From the NCBI RefSeq assembly GCF_001639145.1, contig NZ_LROY01000002.1, positions 1,458,501-1,522,500 on the forward strand: a DNA stretch of 64,000 bases, given 5' to 3'. Both the position numbers and the translations under genes were made by a program. The notes under the pieces were generated by a model that ran no database searches, had not been told where the DNA came from, and was given only the letters and a program-made list of their open reading frames with translations. Origin of the DNA: Microbulbifer sp. Q7. GTDB lineage: Bacteria; Pseudomonadota; Gammaproteobacteria; Pseudomonadales; Cellvibrionaceae. Shown piece after piece: positions 10,087 through 21,039 of this stretch; within the stretch, counting starts at the first letter, position 1; the number at the start of each line of letters is the position of its first letter.

Positions 10087-10602
10087 TTACTTGGCAGCGT
10101 TAAGACGCTTCACCAGTTCCTCGGTCAGGTTTGCGTTGGCACCCGCGTAAACCGCAGAGGTGGCATCCAGCACCAGATCGAGCTTGCGCTCTTTGATCAC
10201 TTCTTCCAGCGCGGTCTTGGCTTTCGGCAGCAGGTCTTTCTGCAGGTCTTGCACCGCCTGACCTTCCATTGCGCGCAGCTTTTTCAGCGTGGTTTCAAAA
10301 TCGGAACGCTTGAAATTCATTTTGCGCTGCTGCTCGGCCTTCTGCTCGTCGGACCAGGTCATGCCATTTTTCTGAGCGTCTTCCGCCATCTTTTGCACTT
10401 CCGCACGAATGCTTTCCGCACTGTTTTGCAGCTGCGAATATTCTGAACTGGTTTTCAGCGCATTGATTTTGGAGGTCGCCTTTTCAGTGCTCATGATCGC
10501 CGCCTGAATATTCACCACAGCGACCTTGGTCTGCGCCACGGCTGCGCCGGTAAACAGCAGACCTGCCAGTAAAATTGCACTTGCTTTAACAAATTTGAAC
10601 AC
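10087..10602 (-). CDS. skp: Periplasmic chaperone Skp/OmpH
   Basis: Skp is a trimeric periplasmic chaperone that carries unfolded outer membrane proteins to the BAM complex. The 171-residue precursor has a clear signal peptide (residues 1-23, ending GAAVAQ) and then a lysine- and glutamine-rich helical body (about 45-140) that would form the tentacles. It lies directly after bamA (61-bp gap), the conserved arrangement. Confidence 0.94.
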   Translation of the reverse strand: MFKFVKASAILLAGLLFTGAAVAQTKVAVVNIQAAIMSTEKATSKINALKTSSEYSQLQNSAESIRAEVQKMAEDAQKNGMTWSDEQKAEQQRKMNFKRSDFETTLKKLRAMEGQAVQDLQKDLLPKAKTALEEVIKERKLDLVLDATSAVYAGANANLTEELVKRLNAAK

Positions 10603-10663
10603 GTTTATTCTCCGTATCTCTGTTCATTTGCTGCACCCGGGGGAGCACAGGTATTTTTATTAA

Positions 10664-13234
10664 TTAGAAGCTGTTACCCAGCGAGAACTGGAACACTTCT
10701 ACATCATCGTCCTCATTCTGCTCCAGTGCTTTGGAGAGGCTGAAGGTAAGCGGGCCAAAGCCGGTAATCCAGGTCAGGCCTATACCTGCTGAGACGTTGA
10801 GGTACTTGGCGTCGATATCGTAACAGTTCAGCTGAGATTCACCACAGTTGGAACTGAAAACATTACCCACGTCGACAAAAAATGCAGACTGCATGGAGCG
10901 CTGATCTTTCACGAACGGGATGGGGAAAATTACTTCCGCACTACCTTCCACCAGAATGTTGCCACCGAAAGGCTGCGGCCGGCGCGTGGGCTCCGTAGTC
11001 GCCAGCTCACCGGAAGAGTCATCCAGCACGTAACAGAATTTGGTGGTATCCCCCTCCGCATTCACGGCGCACTCGCGGATAATATAGTTGACCGCTGGCG
11101 TGGAGCGCGGGCCAAGGGTGTTACGCTCGAACCCTCGCACCGAGCCGAAGCCACCACCGTAGAAATTCTCAAAGAACGGCAGCTGCTCTGTATCCCCGTA
11201 CCCCTCGGCGTAACCGAGGCGCGTGCGCAGCCGCAAGGTGAGATCCTTGGTCAGGGGGCGGAAATACTGGCCCGTGTAAATGAACTTGTAGTATTCGAGA
11301 TCGCCACCGGGCAACGCGATTTCCACCGATGCCCGCTGCGACGCGCCACGGGTGGCGAGGATACCGCGGTTGAGGGTGGAGCGGGCATAGGAGGTAGTCA
11401 GAGACCAGGTATCGAATGCATCACCATAGAGGTCAACAAATCCCATGGGGTTGGTATTCAACAGGCTCTCATCCAGCGGCATACTGAGATCCAGCGCCAG
11501 ATTGTCTTCTTTGGCCTTCGCGATAGCCTCCAGCACATCCGCCTGATCAGAACTCAGGATTTCCCCAGTGACACCATCCACGGGCAGCGGACTACCCTTG
11601 ATTTCCTGGACCGAGTTGCTGTTGGAGCTCAACTCCAGGTGGTTGAAGCCTACGTTCAGCCCGACCCGGGAGATTTCAGACACCGGGTAACCGAAGCTGA
11701 GGCCGGCCCCATAGGTGGTGGTGTTGTAGCTGGAAAGGTTAATTTCCGAATAGTCCCGCTCCTGATAGAACACATTAAAACCACGGCTCACACCATCCGG
11801 CGTAAAATAGGGATCGGTGTAGGAGAAATTAACCACAGACTGGTATCGGGAGGTATTTACCGCAAAGCCAACCGACTTACCGGTACCCAGCCAGTTGTTC
11901 TCCTGAATATTGGCGCCCAGCACCAGACCACTGCCCTGCGCATAACCCAGGGTGCCACCAATGGTGCCCGACGGCTGCTCTTCTACGGTGTATTCCACGT
12001 CGATCTGGTCAGAAGTGCCCGGCACCTCGGTGGTCTCCACCTGTACTTCCTTGAAGTACCCGAGACGCTCGAGGCGTACCTTGGACTGCTCGATACGGGC
12101 AGAGGATGCCGATGCAGATTCCATCTGGCGCATTTCTCGGCGCAGCACATCGTCCGAGGTGCGTGTGTTGCCGCGGAAATTGATCCGGCGGACATAGGCG
12201 CGTTTACCCGGGTCAATAAAGAAGGTCACCTTTACGGTTTTGTCTTCATCATTGGCTTCCGGCATGCCGTTGACTTCGGCAAAGGTGTAGCCTTCGTTGC
12301 CGAGGCGCTTGGTGATGTAGTCAGAGGTGGTGGTCATCAGCACCTGCGAGAACGTCTGCCCCTTGCGCACCAGCAACAGGCGACGAATTTCTTCCTCGGA
12401 TACCACCGGATCACCCGCCAGCTCTACCTCGGAAACCTTGTAGATGTCCCCTTCGGAAATATTGACGGTGATAAATACGCTCTGCTTGTCCGGGCTGAGG
12501 GAAACCTGTGTGGAGTCGATCTTGAACTCCAGGTAACCGCGGTCGAGGTAGTAGGACTCCAGCCGCTCCAGGTCACCGGTCAGCTTTTCCCGGGAATACT
12601 TGTCGTCGCTATTCAGCCACGACAACCAACCGGTGGTCTGCAGCTCAAAAATTTCCGCCAGCTCATCGTCCGAGAAGGCACTGTTGCCGACAATATTGAT
12701 ATGCTTGATCGCAGCCACGGAGCCCTCGTCCACGACGACTTTCAGCTCCACCTGGTTGCGCGGCAGCTCTTTGACCTCGGTTTTCACGCTGGCGCCGTAG
12801 CGCCCCTGCGCGACATACTGACGCTGCAGCTCCTGGGCCAGCCCTTCAAGGGTTGCGCGCTTGAAGATCTGCCCTTCGGCCAGGCCGTTATCGTTCATGC
12901 CCTTGAGCAGGTCTTCCGTCTTGATCGCCTTGTTGCCGGTGATTTCAATCTTGGAAATGGCCGGGCGCTCGCGCACGGTAATCACCAGCACGCCGTTTTC
13001 ACGACCAATCTGAATATCCTGGAAGTAACCGGTACGGAATAGCGCGCGCGTAGCACTCTGGATTTCCAGACTTTCGATCTGGTCGCCCACACGCACCGGC
13101 AGTGCCGCAAATACGCTACCGGCAGAGACACGCTGCAGGCCTTCAACGCGAATGTCGTTGACGACAAACGACTGGGCATAGGCTGCAACCGGCAGAGCCA
13201 GGCCAAGCGACGCCGCTTTCAGGAAATTCTTCAT
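10664..13234 (-). CDS. bamA: Outer membrane protein assembly factor BamA
   Basis: BamA is the central Omp85 protein of the beta-barrel assembly machine. The 856-residue precursor has a signal peptide (1-20, ending AAYAQS), five POTRA domains (about 22-425) and a C-terminal 16-strand barrel. The conserved loop 6 motif VRGF appears in [13 protein letters not shown], and the protein ends in phenylalanine, as expected for an outer membrane barrel. It sits between rseP and skp, as in most gammaproteobacteria. Confidence 0.97.
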   Translation of the reverse strand: MKNFLKAASLGLALPVAAYAQSFVVNDIRVEGLQRVSAGSVFAALPVRVGDQIESLEIQSATRALFRTGYFQDIQIGRENGVLVITVRERPAISKIEITGNKAIKTEDLLKGMNDNGLAEGQIFKRATLEGLAQELQRQYVAQGRYGASVKTEVKELPRNQVELKVVVDEGSVAAIKHINIVGNSAFSDDELAEIFELQTTGWLSWLNSDDKYSREKLTGDLERLESYYLDRGYLEFKIDSTQVSLSPDKQSVFITVNISEGDIYKVSEVELAGDPVVSEEEIRRLLLVRKGQTFSQVLMTTTSDYITKRLGNEGYTFAEVNGMPEANDEDKTVKVTFFIDPGKRAYVRRINFRGNTRTSDDVLRREMRQMESASASSARIEQSKVRLERLGYFKEVQVETTEVPGTSDQIDVEYTVEEQPSGTIGGTLGYAQGSGLVLGANIQENNWLGTGKSVGFAVNTSRYQSVVNFSYTDPYFTPDGVSRGFNVFYQERDYSEINLSSYNTTTYGAGLSFGYPVSEISRVGLNVGFNHLELSSNSNSVQEIKGSPLPVDGVTGEILSSDQADVLEAIAKAKEDNLALDLSMPLDESLLNTNPMGFVDLYGDAFDTWSLTTSYARSTLNRGILATRGASQRASVEIALPGGDLEYYKFIYTGQYFRPLTKDLTLRLRTRLGYAEGYGDTEQLPFFENFYGGGFGSVRGFERNTLGPRSTPAVNYIIRECAVNAEGDTTKFCYVLDDSSGELATTEPTRRPQPFGGNILVEGSAEVIFPIPFVKDQRSMQSAFFVDVGNVFSSNCGESQLNCYDIDAKYLNVSAGIGLTWITGFGPLTFSLSKALEQNEDDDVEVFQFSLGNSF

Positions 13235-13316
13235 CTACTAATTCCGAGTTGTTATTCGCAAATCCAGCCGGGCCATTGTGCCCGTTGTTACATTTCCAGC
13301 TCCCGGGGAGCCGGAC

Positions 13317-14675
13317 CTAGAGGCGCAGAATGTCGTTGTATAACGCCAGCGCCATAATACCGAGTACCATCGCCATACCTACCTGCAGCCCGATCATCTG
13401 AACCCGTTCCGATACCGGTGAGCCCTTGATGGCCTCGATTCCGTAGTAAAGCAGGTGCCCACCGTCGAGAACCGGAATGGGCAGCAGGTTCAATACGCCC
13501 AGGCTGATGCTGAGCAGCGCCAACAGTGACAGGAACGACTGCCATCCGGCATCCGCCGAGGTGCCGGCCACTTTAGCAATGGTGATTGGGCCACTCAAGT
13601 TGCGGGTCGACAACTGCCCGAACAGCAGTTTCTTCAGGCTTTCGAGGGTAAACGCAGTTTTACTCCAGGTTTCCTCCAGCCCCTTGCTGAAGGCCCCGAG
13701 CACACCATAGTGGTAGCGCCTCACCCGATCTTCCGGCCAGGCTGAGGCCACCGGCAGAACGCCGATGCGCCCGATCTCTTCACCGGTATCCTGCTTTACC
13801 GCATCCGGCGTAATCGACAGTCGCTGCTCGGCACCATCCCGCAGCACCGTGACTTCCAGTGCCTGCCCAGGGTGGGCCTTGATATAACTAGTCCATTCAT
13901 CCCAACCGCCGTACTCACGACCGTCGGTGGCGACAATTTCATCACCCGCTTGCAGCCCACCCTGCTCCGCAGGGCTGCCCGGCACGACCTGAGCGAGCTG
14001 CATACTCACCGATGGCGTCCACAGCGCGATACCGATCTCTTGCAGCGGGTCTGGCACTTCCTGCCCGGCCAACCAGCGCTCTACGTCCGCGTACATATGA
14101 TATTCGAGCGAAGAATCCGGGTAGCGCACCGAGAATTTAATGTGGCCCGTATCGCCCAGGCGCTGGGCAAGCTGCCAGTTGAGTGCCTGCCAGGTCGGTG
14201 TAGCGTGATCATCGACCGCGATAATCTCTTGCCCCGCCTCCAGGCCGGCAAATGCCGCCAGGCTGCCGGGCTCCACTTTGTCCACAATGGGCACCGCACC
14301 CGAGGTACCACCGAGGAAAACGCCCCAAAACAGGACAATCGCCAGCAGGAAGTTGGCGACAGGTCCTGCCGCGGCGATCGCCATGCGCTGCCACACACTT
14401 TTGCGGTTAAACGCCTGATCCAGCTCTGTCGGCGCCACATTGCCCTCGCGCTCATCCAGCATCTTTACGTAGCCGCCCAGCGGGATGGCGGAAATGGTGA
14501 ACTCGGTGCCGTGCCGGTCATACCGGGAAAACAGCCGGCGGCCGAATCCCACGGAAAAGCGCAATACCTTGACCCCACACCAGCGCGCCACAATGAAGTG
14601 ACCAAACTCGTGAAAGCTCACCAGCACACCAAGGGCGATCAGGGCCCAGACTGCAGTTTGTAGAAAATCTAGCAT
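13317..14675 (-). CDS. rseP: Site-2 intramembrane protease RseP
   Basis: RseP is the inner membrane zinc protease that cleaves the anti-sigma factor RseA in the sigma-E envelope stress response. The 452-residue protein has the zinc motif HEFGH at 22-26 in the first membrane segment, tandem periplasmic PDZ domains (about 120-300) and the second active-site motif NLLPIPVLDGGHLL near residue 400. It starts 9 nt after the dxr stop and precedes bamA, tying sigma-E signalling to outer membrane assembly. Confidence 0.96.
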   Translation of the reverse strand: MLDFLQTAVWALIALGVLVSFHEFGHFIVARWCGVKVLRFSVGFGRRLFSRYDRHGTEFTISAIPLGGYVKMLDEREGNVAPTELDQAFNRKSVWQRMAIAAAGPVANFLLAIVLFWGVFLGGTSGAVPIVDKVEPGSLAAFAGLEAGQEIIAVDDHATPTWQALNWQLAQRLGDTGHIKFSVRYPDSSLEYHMYADVERWLAGQEVPDPLQEIGIALWTPSVSMQLAQVVPGSPAEQGGLQAGDEIVATDGREYGGWDEWTSYIKAHPGQALEVTVLRDGAEQRLSITPDAVKQDTGEEIGRIGVLPVASAWPEDRVRRYHYGVLGAFSKGLEETWSKTAFTLESLKKLLFGQLSTRNLSGPITIAKVAGTSADAGWQSFLSLLALLSISLGVLNLLPIPVLDGGHLLYYGIEAIKGSPVSERVQMIGLQVGMAMVLGIMALALYNDILRL

Positions 14676-14684
14676 GGGGTCAGT

Positions 14685-15917
14685 TTACATTGATCTCGAT
14701 TGCGGACACGGTTGCCCCACAGGGGTACCGCACATTTCTTCCAGTAGGTCGCAGGCCCGCTCACGAGCGATCCGGTCAGCGAGTTCGACTGCATTCAGGT
14801 CTGTCAGTTCAACGATTTCGCTGGATTTCATGACCTTTTCGATCAACTGGGCAATTCCAGTGAACGGAAGGCGCCCGCTGAGGAATGCCTCAACGGCAAC
14901 TTCATTGGCGGCATTCAGAACCGTGGGCGCGCTACCTCCGACCGCCATGGCTTCCCGGGCCAGTCGCAGACAGGGAAAACGCACCTCATCCGGCGCCTCG
15001 AAGTCGAGCCGCCCCTGGGCAATCAGGTCCATGGCCGAAACCCCGCTGTCGATACGTTCCGGGAACGCCAGCGCATGCGCAATAGGGGTCCGCATATCCG
15101 GGTTGCCCATTTGCGCCAGCAGTGAGCCATCCCGGTACTGCACCATGGAGTGCACGATACTCTGGGGATGCACCACCACTTCAATATCTTCCGGCTTGGC
15201 GTGGAAAAGATAGCAGGCCTCGATAAACTCCAGCCCCTTGTTCATCATGGTCGCGGAATCCACCGAGATCTTGCGCCCCATCGACCAGTTGGGATGGGCA
15301 CAGGCTTCATCCGGCGTTACCGCTTCCAGGGCCGCCGGTGGGGTGGTGCGGAAAGGACCGCCGGATCCCGTTAGCAGGATCCGATCAACCCCGGCGCTTT
15401 CTAACGTATCACAGGGGTGCGGCAAGCACTGAAAAATAGCGTTGTGCTCACTGTCGATGGGTAACAGCTGGGCATCACTTTCCGCCAGGGCCTGCATGAA
15501 CAAGGGGCCAGCCATCACCAGCGATTCCTTGTTGGCCAGCAGTACCTTCTTCCCGGAACGCACTGCGGCAAGGGTCGGTTTCAGCCCAGCGGCACCAACG
15601 ATGGCCGCCATCACCACCGCCACCCGCGCATCGGACGCCACCTGACATAGCGCTCCGACGCCGTATAGCACTTCCGTGGGAAGATCGTCCCCCGCCAGCG
15701 CGGTCCGGAGTTGACTGGCCCGCTCCTCATCCAGCACTACGGCGTAGCGCGGCGCATGCTGCCGGCACTGCTGCGCCAATTCCGCCACGCGCTCACGGGC
15801 GGTGAGTGCAAATACGGAATATTTATCAGGGTGACGGGCGAGCACATCGAGAGTACTGACACCAATAGAGCCAGTGGAACCGAGCACGCAGACGGGTTGC
15901 GGGGTGTTGGAATACAT
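14685..15917 (-). CDS. dxr: 1-deoxy-D-xylulose 5-phosphate reductoisomerase
   Basis: Dxr converts DXP to 2-C-methyl-D-erythritol 4-phosphate, the committed step of the MEP isoprenoid pathway that feeds UppS two genes upstream. The 410-residue protein shows the NADPH-binding [18 protein letters not shown] near residue 13, the [11 protein letters not shown] segment and the metal and substrate region [14 protein letters not shown]. Length matches the family (about 398). Confidence 0.97.
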   Translation of the reverse strand: MYSNTPQPVCVLGSTGSIGVSTLDVLARHPDKYSVFALTARERVAELAQQCRQHAPRYAVVLDEERASQLRTALAGDDLPTEVLYGVGALCQVASDARVAVVMAAIVGAAGLKPTLAAVRSGKKVLLANKESLVMAGPLFMQALAESDAQLLPIDSEHNAIFQCLPHPCDTLESAGVDRILLTGSGGPFRTTPPAALEAVTPDEACAHPNWSMGRKISVDSATMMNKGLEFIEACYLFHAKPEDIEVVVHPQSIVHSMVQYRDGSLLAQMGNPDMRTPIAHALAFPERIDSGVSAMDLIAQGRLDFEAPDEVRFPCLRLAREAMAVGGSAPTVLNAANEVAVEAFLSGRLPFTGIAQLIEKVMKSSEIVELTDLNAVELADRIARERACDLLEEMCGTPVGQPCPQSRSM

Positions 15918-16030
15918 GAAAACGAACTACCTCAGAGCCCCGGCGTCAGATCGGATCGATGTGACGCGAGGACCAATTCTCGTTAACGGCTCACAGGCTG
16001 GGCGGCACACGAACAAGATACGCCCTACGG

Positions 16031-16876
16031 TTACAGATACTTGGGAAGTTCACTGGCCAGGGCCGCCATGGTAAATACCGGCAGCGCTGCCGTGAGGCTG
16101 TCGAGGCGATCGAGAATACCGCCGTGGCCAGGCAGGATTCGGCTGCTGTCTTTGATTCCCCGGTGGCGCTTGAACATGCTCTCCACCAGGTCGCCAATCA
16201 CCGATGCCAGAGCCGTCACCAGGACACCCACTGTAAACAGGAGGGTGTTCTTGGCCGGCAGTTCAAACGCGAAAGATACCCCCAGCGCCAGCACGAGACA
16301 CGCGGCGAGGCCGCCAAAGAAGCCTTCCCACGATTTGCCGGGGCTCACTTCGCGCGCCAGCTTGTGCTTGCCGAACTTGCGCCCCACGAAGTACGCGCCG
16401 ACATCGGCGGCGACAACCACCGCCACCACAAACAATACCAGCCAGGCACCGTGCTCCAGCCCCTGGAGGATCACGACGGAAAGCCACGCGGGTACCAGCA
16501 CCACCAGGCCAATCAGCCCCCGCGCCCAGCGGTTGCCCCACAACATGGCACTGGCGGGATACCCTTGCACCCACAGGAATGCCAACGCCCACCATCCGCA
16601 AGCGACCGCCAGAATCTGGCGCGCGCGATCGGTATCGGGGCTGGAAAAATCAAAGTCAAATACATAGCGCGCGGTGGCAATCAATGCCGCACCCAGTGCG
16701 CCCACAAAAACGAACCGCAAAGCACGATTCAAATTGGAGAGGTTGGCCCACTCCCAGCCACCCAAAAGAATGACACCGGCAATCGCAATCGAAAACCATT
16801 GCTGCGGCACCCAGAAAAGCAGCCCCAGAAAAAGAGCGACTAACACCAGCGCGGTAATTATTCGTTGTTTTAGCAC
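16031..16876 (-). CDS. cdsA: Phosphatidate cytidylyltransferase
   Basis: CdsA makes CDP-diacylglycerol from phosphatidic acid and CTP in the inner membrane. The 281-residue protein has about eight membrane segments and the C-terminal family signature around LPGHGGILDRLDSL, together with SPGKSWEGFFGG upstream. It lies 76 nt after uppS and 113 nt before dxr. Confidence 0.95.
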   Translation of the reverse strand: MLKQRIITALVLVALFLGLLFWVPQQWFSIAIAGVILLGGWEWANLSNLNRALRFVFVGALGAALIATARYVFDFDFSSPDTDRARQILAVACGWWALAFLWVQGYPASAMLWGNRWARGLIGLVVLVPAWLSVVILQGLEHGAWLVLFVVAVVVAADVGAYFVGRKFGKHKLAREVSPGKSWEGFFGGLAACLVLALGVSFAFELPAKNTLLFTVGVLVTALASVIGDLVESMFKRHRGIKDSSRILPGHGGILDRLDSLTAALPVFTMAALASELPKYL

Positions 16877-16952
16877 CGTTTAACCCTTGATCATTTTATT
16901 CTGGTGACCGGCTGCCTCATCTCATTCAGCCGGGACCGATGAACCCCGGCCC

Positions 16953-17714
16953 TCAGGCCTGCGCTTCCAGACCGCCCGGATTGCGCGCACCAAAGCGGCG
17001 GTCACGCCGCTGGTACGCATCCAGCGCAAGGTCCAACTCGTTTGTATCAAAATCTGGCCACAGCGTTTCGGTAAAATAGAATTCGCTGTAGGCAGCCTGC
17101 CAGAGGATGAAATTACTGATTCGCTGCTCACCACTGGAACGAATCACCAGATCTACCGGCGGCAGGTCGGCCAGCTGTACTCGCTCACCCAGAGCCACGT
17201 CGTCGATGGAATCCGCACTGCGCTCACCGCGGGCCACCTCTTCCGCCAGTGAACGGGCAGCCTGGGCGATATCCCACTGACCGCCGTAGTCCGCGGCGAT
17301 AACCAGCGTACCGCTTGTACCATCCCGGGTAAGCGCTTCGGCTTCGGCGATTGCTCGCTGCAGCCTCAGCGAGAAGCGGTCCCGCCTGCCGATCACCCGC
17401 AGCCGCACGCCCTGCTCGCGCATCTTGCGCGCCTCACGCCGCAGATAGGAATGGAACAGCGTCATCAACAGTTCCACTTCCGCCGGCGGACGCTGCCAGT
17501 TCTCACTGGAAAAAGCGAACAGCGTCAGCACCTCAATCTGGCGCGCTTTGCAGGCCTCGATCAGATCGCGAATCCGTTCGACGCCGGCCTTGTGCCCCGC
17601 GGAGGGCGACAAGCCCCGGTTTGCCGCCCAGCGGCCGTTGCCATCCATGATGATGGCAACGTGGCGAGGCCCCAAAGGCTCATACTCTGTCGCACCAGTA
17701 CCACCAGCTGACAT
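16953..17714 (-). CDS. uppS: Undecaprenyl diphosphate synthase (cis-prenyltransferase)
   Basis: UppS elongates farnesyl diphosphate with isopentenyl diphosphate to C55, the lipid carrier for peptidoglycan and O-antigen. The signature IIMDGNGRWA places the catalytic aspartate at D24, and LVIRSSGEQRISNFLLW-like sequence appears near residue 190 (RSSGEQRISNFILWQ). The ATG shares one base with the frr stop (TGATG), so translation is probably coupled. Confidence 0.96.
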   Translation of the reverse strand: MSAGGTGATEYEPLGPRHVAIIMDGNGRWAANRGLSPSAGHKAGVERIRDLIEACKARQIEVLTLFAFSSENWQRPPAEVELLMTLFHSYLRREARKMREQGVRLRVIGRRDRFSLRLQRAIAEAEALTRDGTSGTLVIAADYGGQWDIAQAARSLAEEVARGERSADSIDDVALGERVQLADLPPVDLVIRSSGEQRISNFILWQAAYSEFYFTETLWPDFDTNELDLALDAYQRRDRRFGARNPGGLEAQA

Positions 17715-18271
17715 CAGATTTCCATCAGGTCTTTTTCTTTCACCGCCAGTGCTTTTTCCACTTCGGCAACGTACTTGTCTGTCAGCTTCTGGATTTCATC
17801 CGCTGCACGACGCTCATCGTCTTCGGAGATTTCCTTTTCCTTCAGCAGCGCTTTGACTTCTGCCAGCGCATCGCGACGGTTATTGCGGATGGACACTCGC
17901 GCGCTCTCCGCTTCACCTTTCGCCTGCTTGATGAAGTTCTTACGGGTCTCTTCGGTCAGCATGGGCATCGGGATACGGATGACCGCGCCGGCGGTGCTCG
18001 GGTTCAGGCCGAGATCCGACTTCATGATGGCTTTTTCAATGTCGGGCACCAGGTTCTTTTCCCAGGGCGTCACCGACAGGGTGCGCGCATCTTCCACAGT
18101 GACATTGGCCACCTGGGAAAGCGGGGTATCGGAGCCGTAGTAAGACACCTGAATGCCGTCGAGAATACTGGGATGCGCGCGACCTGTGCGAATCTTGTTG
18201 AAATTGCTGCCCAATGCTTCGAGGGCCTTTTTCATGCGCCCTTCCGCTTCTTTCTTGATATCGTCAATCAC
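17714..18271 (-). CDS. frr: Ribosome recycling factor
   Basis: RRF splits post-termination ribosomes together with EF-G. The 185-residue protein matches the family length exactly and has the typical start ([19 protein letters not shown]) and the core [21 protein letters not shown]. It overlaps the end of pyrH by 4 nt (ATGA) and touches uppS by one base. Confidence 0.97.
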   Translation of the reverse strand: MIDDIKKEAEGRMKKALEALGSNFNKIRTGRAHPSILDGIQVSYYGSDTPLSQVANVTVEDARTLSVTPWEKNLVPDIEKAIMKSDLGLNPSTAGAVIRIPMPMLTEETRKNFIKQAKGEAESARVSIRNNRRDALAEVKALLKEKEISEDDERRAADEIQKLTDKYVAEVEKALAVKEKDLMEI

Positions 18272-19026
18272 TGATTCACGTCCTCTTCAATAAGTGTGCC
18301 TTCTTCACCGCCCACAACGATATTCAACAGTGCGCCGGTCTTGTCCATCCGGAAAACCCGCACTGGCATATTGTGCTCGCGGCACAGGCAGATTGCAGTT
18401 AAATCCATTACACCGAGCTTTTTGTCGAGCACCTCATCGTAGGTGAGGCGGTCGTAACGGGTCGCATCGGGAACCAGCACCGGGTCAGCGGAATAAACCC
18501 CATCTACCTTGGTGGCCTTGAGCACCATCTCCGCTTCCATTTCGATACCGCGCAGACACGCTGCGGAATCCGTGGTGAAGAACGGATTGCCCGTGCCCGC
18601 GGCAAAAATCAGCACCTCTCCCCGCTCCAGGTATCGAATCGCCGCGCGCCGATCGTAGTGGTCCACAATACCGCTCATCTGGATCGCGGACATAACACGC
18701 GAGGAGATATTGGAGCGCTCCAGGGCATCGCGCAGCGCCAGAGCGTTCATCACCGTGGCCAGCATGCCCATGTGGTCACCGGTCACACGGTCCAGTCCGG
18801 CCGCATTCAGAGCCGCGCCGCGGAACAGGTTGCCGCCGCCGACCACAAGTCCGACCTGCACACCAATCCCGACCAGCTGACCGATTTCCAGTGCCATCTT
18901 GTCCAGCACCTTGGGGCTGATCCCGAACCCCTGCTCGCCCATCAGCTCTTCTCCGCTGAGTTTTAACAGGATTCGCTTGTATTTGCGGTCTTTGATACCT
19001 GGCATCCTTTGATCCTCAACTGTCAC
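18268..19026 (-). CDS. pyrH: UMP kinase PyrH
   Basis: Hexameric UMP kinase of the amino acid kinase family, acting in pyrimidine nucleotide synthesis. The [15 protein letters not shown] segment (phosphate binding), [13 protein letters not shown] and the RHNAAE-type nucleotide region are recognisable. The longest frame starts with ATG at 19026; an internal ATG at 19005 ([19 protein letters not shown]) would give 245 residues, nearer the usual 241, so the start is uncertain. It lies about 270 nt after tsf. Confidence 0.95.
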   Translation of the reverse strand: MTVEDQRMPGIKDRKYKRILLKLSGEELMGEQGFGISPKVLDKMALEIGQLVGIGVQVGLVVGGGNLFRGAALNAAGLDRVTGDHMGMLATVMNALALRDALERSNISSRVMSAIQMSGIVDHYDRRAAIRYLERGEVLIFAAGTGNPFFTTDSAACLRGIEMEAEMVLKATKVDGVYSADPVLVPDATRYDRLTYDEVLDKKLGVMDLTAICLCREHNMPVRVFRMDKTGALLNIVVGGEEGTLIEEDVNQ

Positions 19027-19261
19027 GGGCTAAATTCATTGTTGAGACGCAAACCCTATTCCAGTTTGCGCCCGCCGAACATTACAACAATTTCGGCGCT
19101 TTACCTATGGCCCAGCCGTTCAGGAGGGCGCATTAACGGTATATTCAGCCCTGCGAGCAACCCAACTGCACATTTTGTAAGCAGCAGATTACTGCAGGCC
19201 AGATACCACAACGGGGTGCCCCGGCAGTATTCTGATGAACACCCCGGGAGCACCCCGCTGG

Positions 19262-19286
19262 CGCCGGCGACACTGGGTCGCCGGCG
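19262..19286 (-). other. GC-rich hairpin after tsf
   Basis: A perfect 10-bp inverted repeat (CGCCGGCGAC / GTCGCCGGCG, 5-nt loop) starts a few bases after the tsf stop. A second imperfect stem (CGGGGTGC with GCACCCCG) follows between about 19213 and 19259. Neither has a clear T-tract. Together they may form a partial or Rho-assisted stop between tsf and pyrH (inference). Confidence 0.4.
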
Positions 19287-19295
19287 AATCAGACA

Positions 19296-20159
19296 TCAAG
19301 AACTGGATTTAACCTGTGCAGCCACTTCCGCTGCAAAGTCCACTTCTTCTTTTTCAATGCCTTCACCCACTTCGAAACGCACGAAGCTGGACACATCACC
19401 ACCGGCATCCTTCACCAGCTTGGCAACGGTAACGTCCGGGTTCTTAACGAAGGGCTGCTCCACCAGGCTGTTTTCCTTGAGGAACTTCTTGATACGACCG
19501 CCCATCATCTTCTCGACGATTTCGGCAGGCTTACCTTCCATGTCCGGCTGGGCCTTGATGATCTCTTTTTCCTTCTCCAGCACGTCGGCCGGCATATCTT
19601 CCGGCTTCACAACCTGCGGATTTACCGCAGTTACGTGCATAGCCACATCGCGCGCAGTTTCAACGTCACCGCCACTCAAGGCAACGATGGCCGCAATGCG
19701 GCTGTTGGAGTGCACATAAGCACCCACTACCGGCGCTTCCACCAGCTCGATACGACGCACACCAATGTTTTCGCCGATCTTCTGCACCAGTGCTTCACGT
19801 GCTTCTTCCAGCTCGCCTTCCATCAGCGCAGCAACGTCCACCTGACGCTCCGCAAAAGCCTTATCAACAACCTTGGCAACAAACGCCTTGAAGTTGTCAT
19901 CGCGGGCCACGAAGTCAGTTTCGGAGTTCACTTCTACCAGAACACCGTAGCTGCCATCTTCGGCAACTTTGGCGGCAACGATGCCATCCGCAGCGGTACG
20001 GCCCGCTTTCTTGGCCGCTTTCAGGCCGGAAGCCTTACGCAGGTCTTCAATCGCTTTTTCGATATCACCATCGGCCTCAGTCAGTGCTTTTTTGCACTCC
20101 ATCATCGGCAGGCCGGTGCGCTCGCGCAGTTCTTTTACCATTGACGCGGTAATCGCCAT
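19296..20159 (-). CDS. tsf: Elongation factor Ts
   Basis: EF-Ts is the guanine nucleotide exchange factor for EF-Tu. The 287-residue protein begins with the UBA-like domain ([25 protein letters not shown]) and contains the exchange-core motif [16 protein letters not shown]. Length matches the family (E. coli 283). It is preceded by rpsB across a 133-bp gap that contains a terminator-like hairpin. Confidence 0.97.
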   Translation of the reverse strand: MAITASMVKELRERTGLPMMECKKALTEADGDIEKAIEDLRKASGLKAAKKAGRTAADGIVAAKVAEDGSYGVLVEVNSETDFVARDDNFKAFVAKVVDKAFAERQVDVAALMEGELEEAREALVQKIGENIGVRRIELVEAPVVGAYVHSNSRIAAIVALSGGDVETARDVAMHVTAVNPQVVKPEDMPADVLEKEKEIIKAQPDMEGKPAEIVEKMMGGRIKKFLKENSLVEQPFVKNPDVTVAKLVKDAGGDVSSFVRFEVGEGIEKEEVDFAAEVAAQVKSSS

Positions 20160-20202
20160 GATTCAATCCTCGGGTTCAGATTCAAATTCTTTGATGGATT
20201 TG

Positions 20203-20229
20203 AAAAAAAGGGGCCGGATAAATGGCCCC
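20203..20229 (-). terminator. Terminator-like attenuator between rpsB and tsf
   Basis: On the minus strand a 6-bp GC stem (GGGGCC / GGCCCC, 8-nt loop) is followed by seven T residues. This has the full form of an intrinsic terminator, yet tsf lies downstream in the same direction, so it probably attenuates rather than ends transcription. That would let S2 be made in excess of EF-Ts mRNA or set their ratio (inference). Confidence 0.7.
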
Positions 20230-20292
20230 TTTTCCCTGCAGCGTAACCCAATAATGTTACACCGCCAGTAGCCTGCAGCTATGACTCAAATA

Positions 20293-21039
20293 TTAAGAGT
20301 CAGCAGCAGCCTGGTCGTCGCTCGCTTCTACGTATTCGCTCTGCGCAGCACCGCCAGCTTCCGCCGCACCGGCAACAACCGCATCGGCTACCGCAGTGGT
20401 GTACAGCTTGATGGCACGGATGGCGTCATCGTTGCCAGGAATAACGTAGTCAACGCCTTCAGGGCTGCTGTTGGTGTCAACGATACCGATAACCGGGATG
20501 CCCAGCTTGTTGGCTTCCTGGATAGCGATACGCTCGTGCTCAACGTCGATCACGAACAGCGCGTCAGGCAGGCCGCCCATGTCTTTGATACCACCGATGG
20601 AGCGCTCAAGCTTGTCCATGGTGCGGGTGCGCATCAGGGCTTCTTTCTTGGTCAGCTTCTCGAAGGTACCGTCCTGAGACTGGGCTTCGAGCTCGCGGTA
20701 ACGCTTGATGGAAGCGCGGATGGTTTTGTAGTTGGTGAGCATACCACCCAGCCAGCGGTTGCTGACGTAAGGCTGACCTGCACGCTCGGCCTGTTCCTTG
20801 ATGGACTTCTGCGCAGCGCGCTTGGTGCCAACAAACAGAACCTTCTTCTTCTGCGCAGCCATGCCTTTGATGATTTGCAGAGCTTCGTTGAAGGCCGGAA
20901 CAGTGTGCTCCAGGTTGATGATGTGAATCTTGTTACGGGCACCAAAGATGAATTGACCCATCTTGGGGTTCCAGTAGCGGGTCTGGTGGCCAAAGTGGAC
21001 ACCAGCCTGCAGCATATCGCGCATGCTGACTTGCGGCAT
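20293..21039 (-). CDS. rpsB: 30S ribosomal protein S2
   Basis: S2 binds the 30S head-body junction. The protein of 248 residues has the conserved start [24 protein letters not shown] (residues 4-27) and the family core [12 protein letters not shown] and [10 protein letters not shown]. The C-terminus is acidic and alanine-rich. It is the promoter-proximal gene of the long envelope/translation cluster. Confidence 0.97.
   Translation of the reverse strand: MPQVSMRDMLQAGVHFGHQTRYWNPKMGQFIFGARNKIHIINLEHTVPAFNEALQIIKGMAAQKKKVLFVGTKRAAQKSIKEQAERAGQPYVSNRWLGGMLTNYKTIRASIKRYRELEAQSQDGTFEKLTKKEALMRTRTMDKLERSIGGIKDMGGLPDALFVIDVEHERIAIQEANKLGIPVIGIVDTNSSPEGVDYVIPGNDDAIRAIKLYTTAVADAVVAGAAEAGGAAQSEYVEASDDQAAADS

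Noticed and set aside
11639..13042. A 467-codon open frame on the plus strand
   Set aside because: Antisense to bamA; shadow frame.
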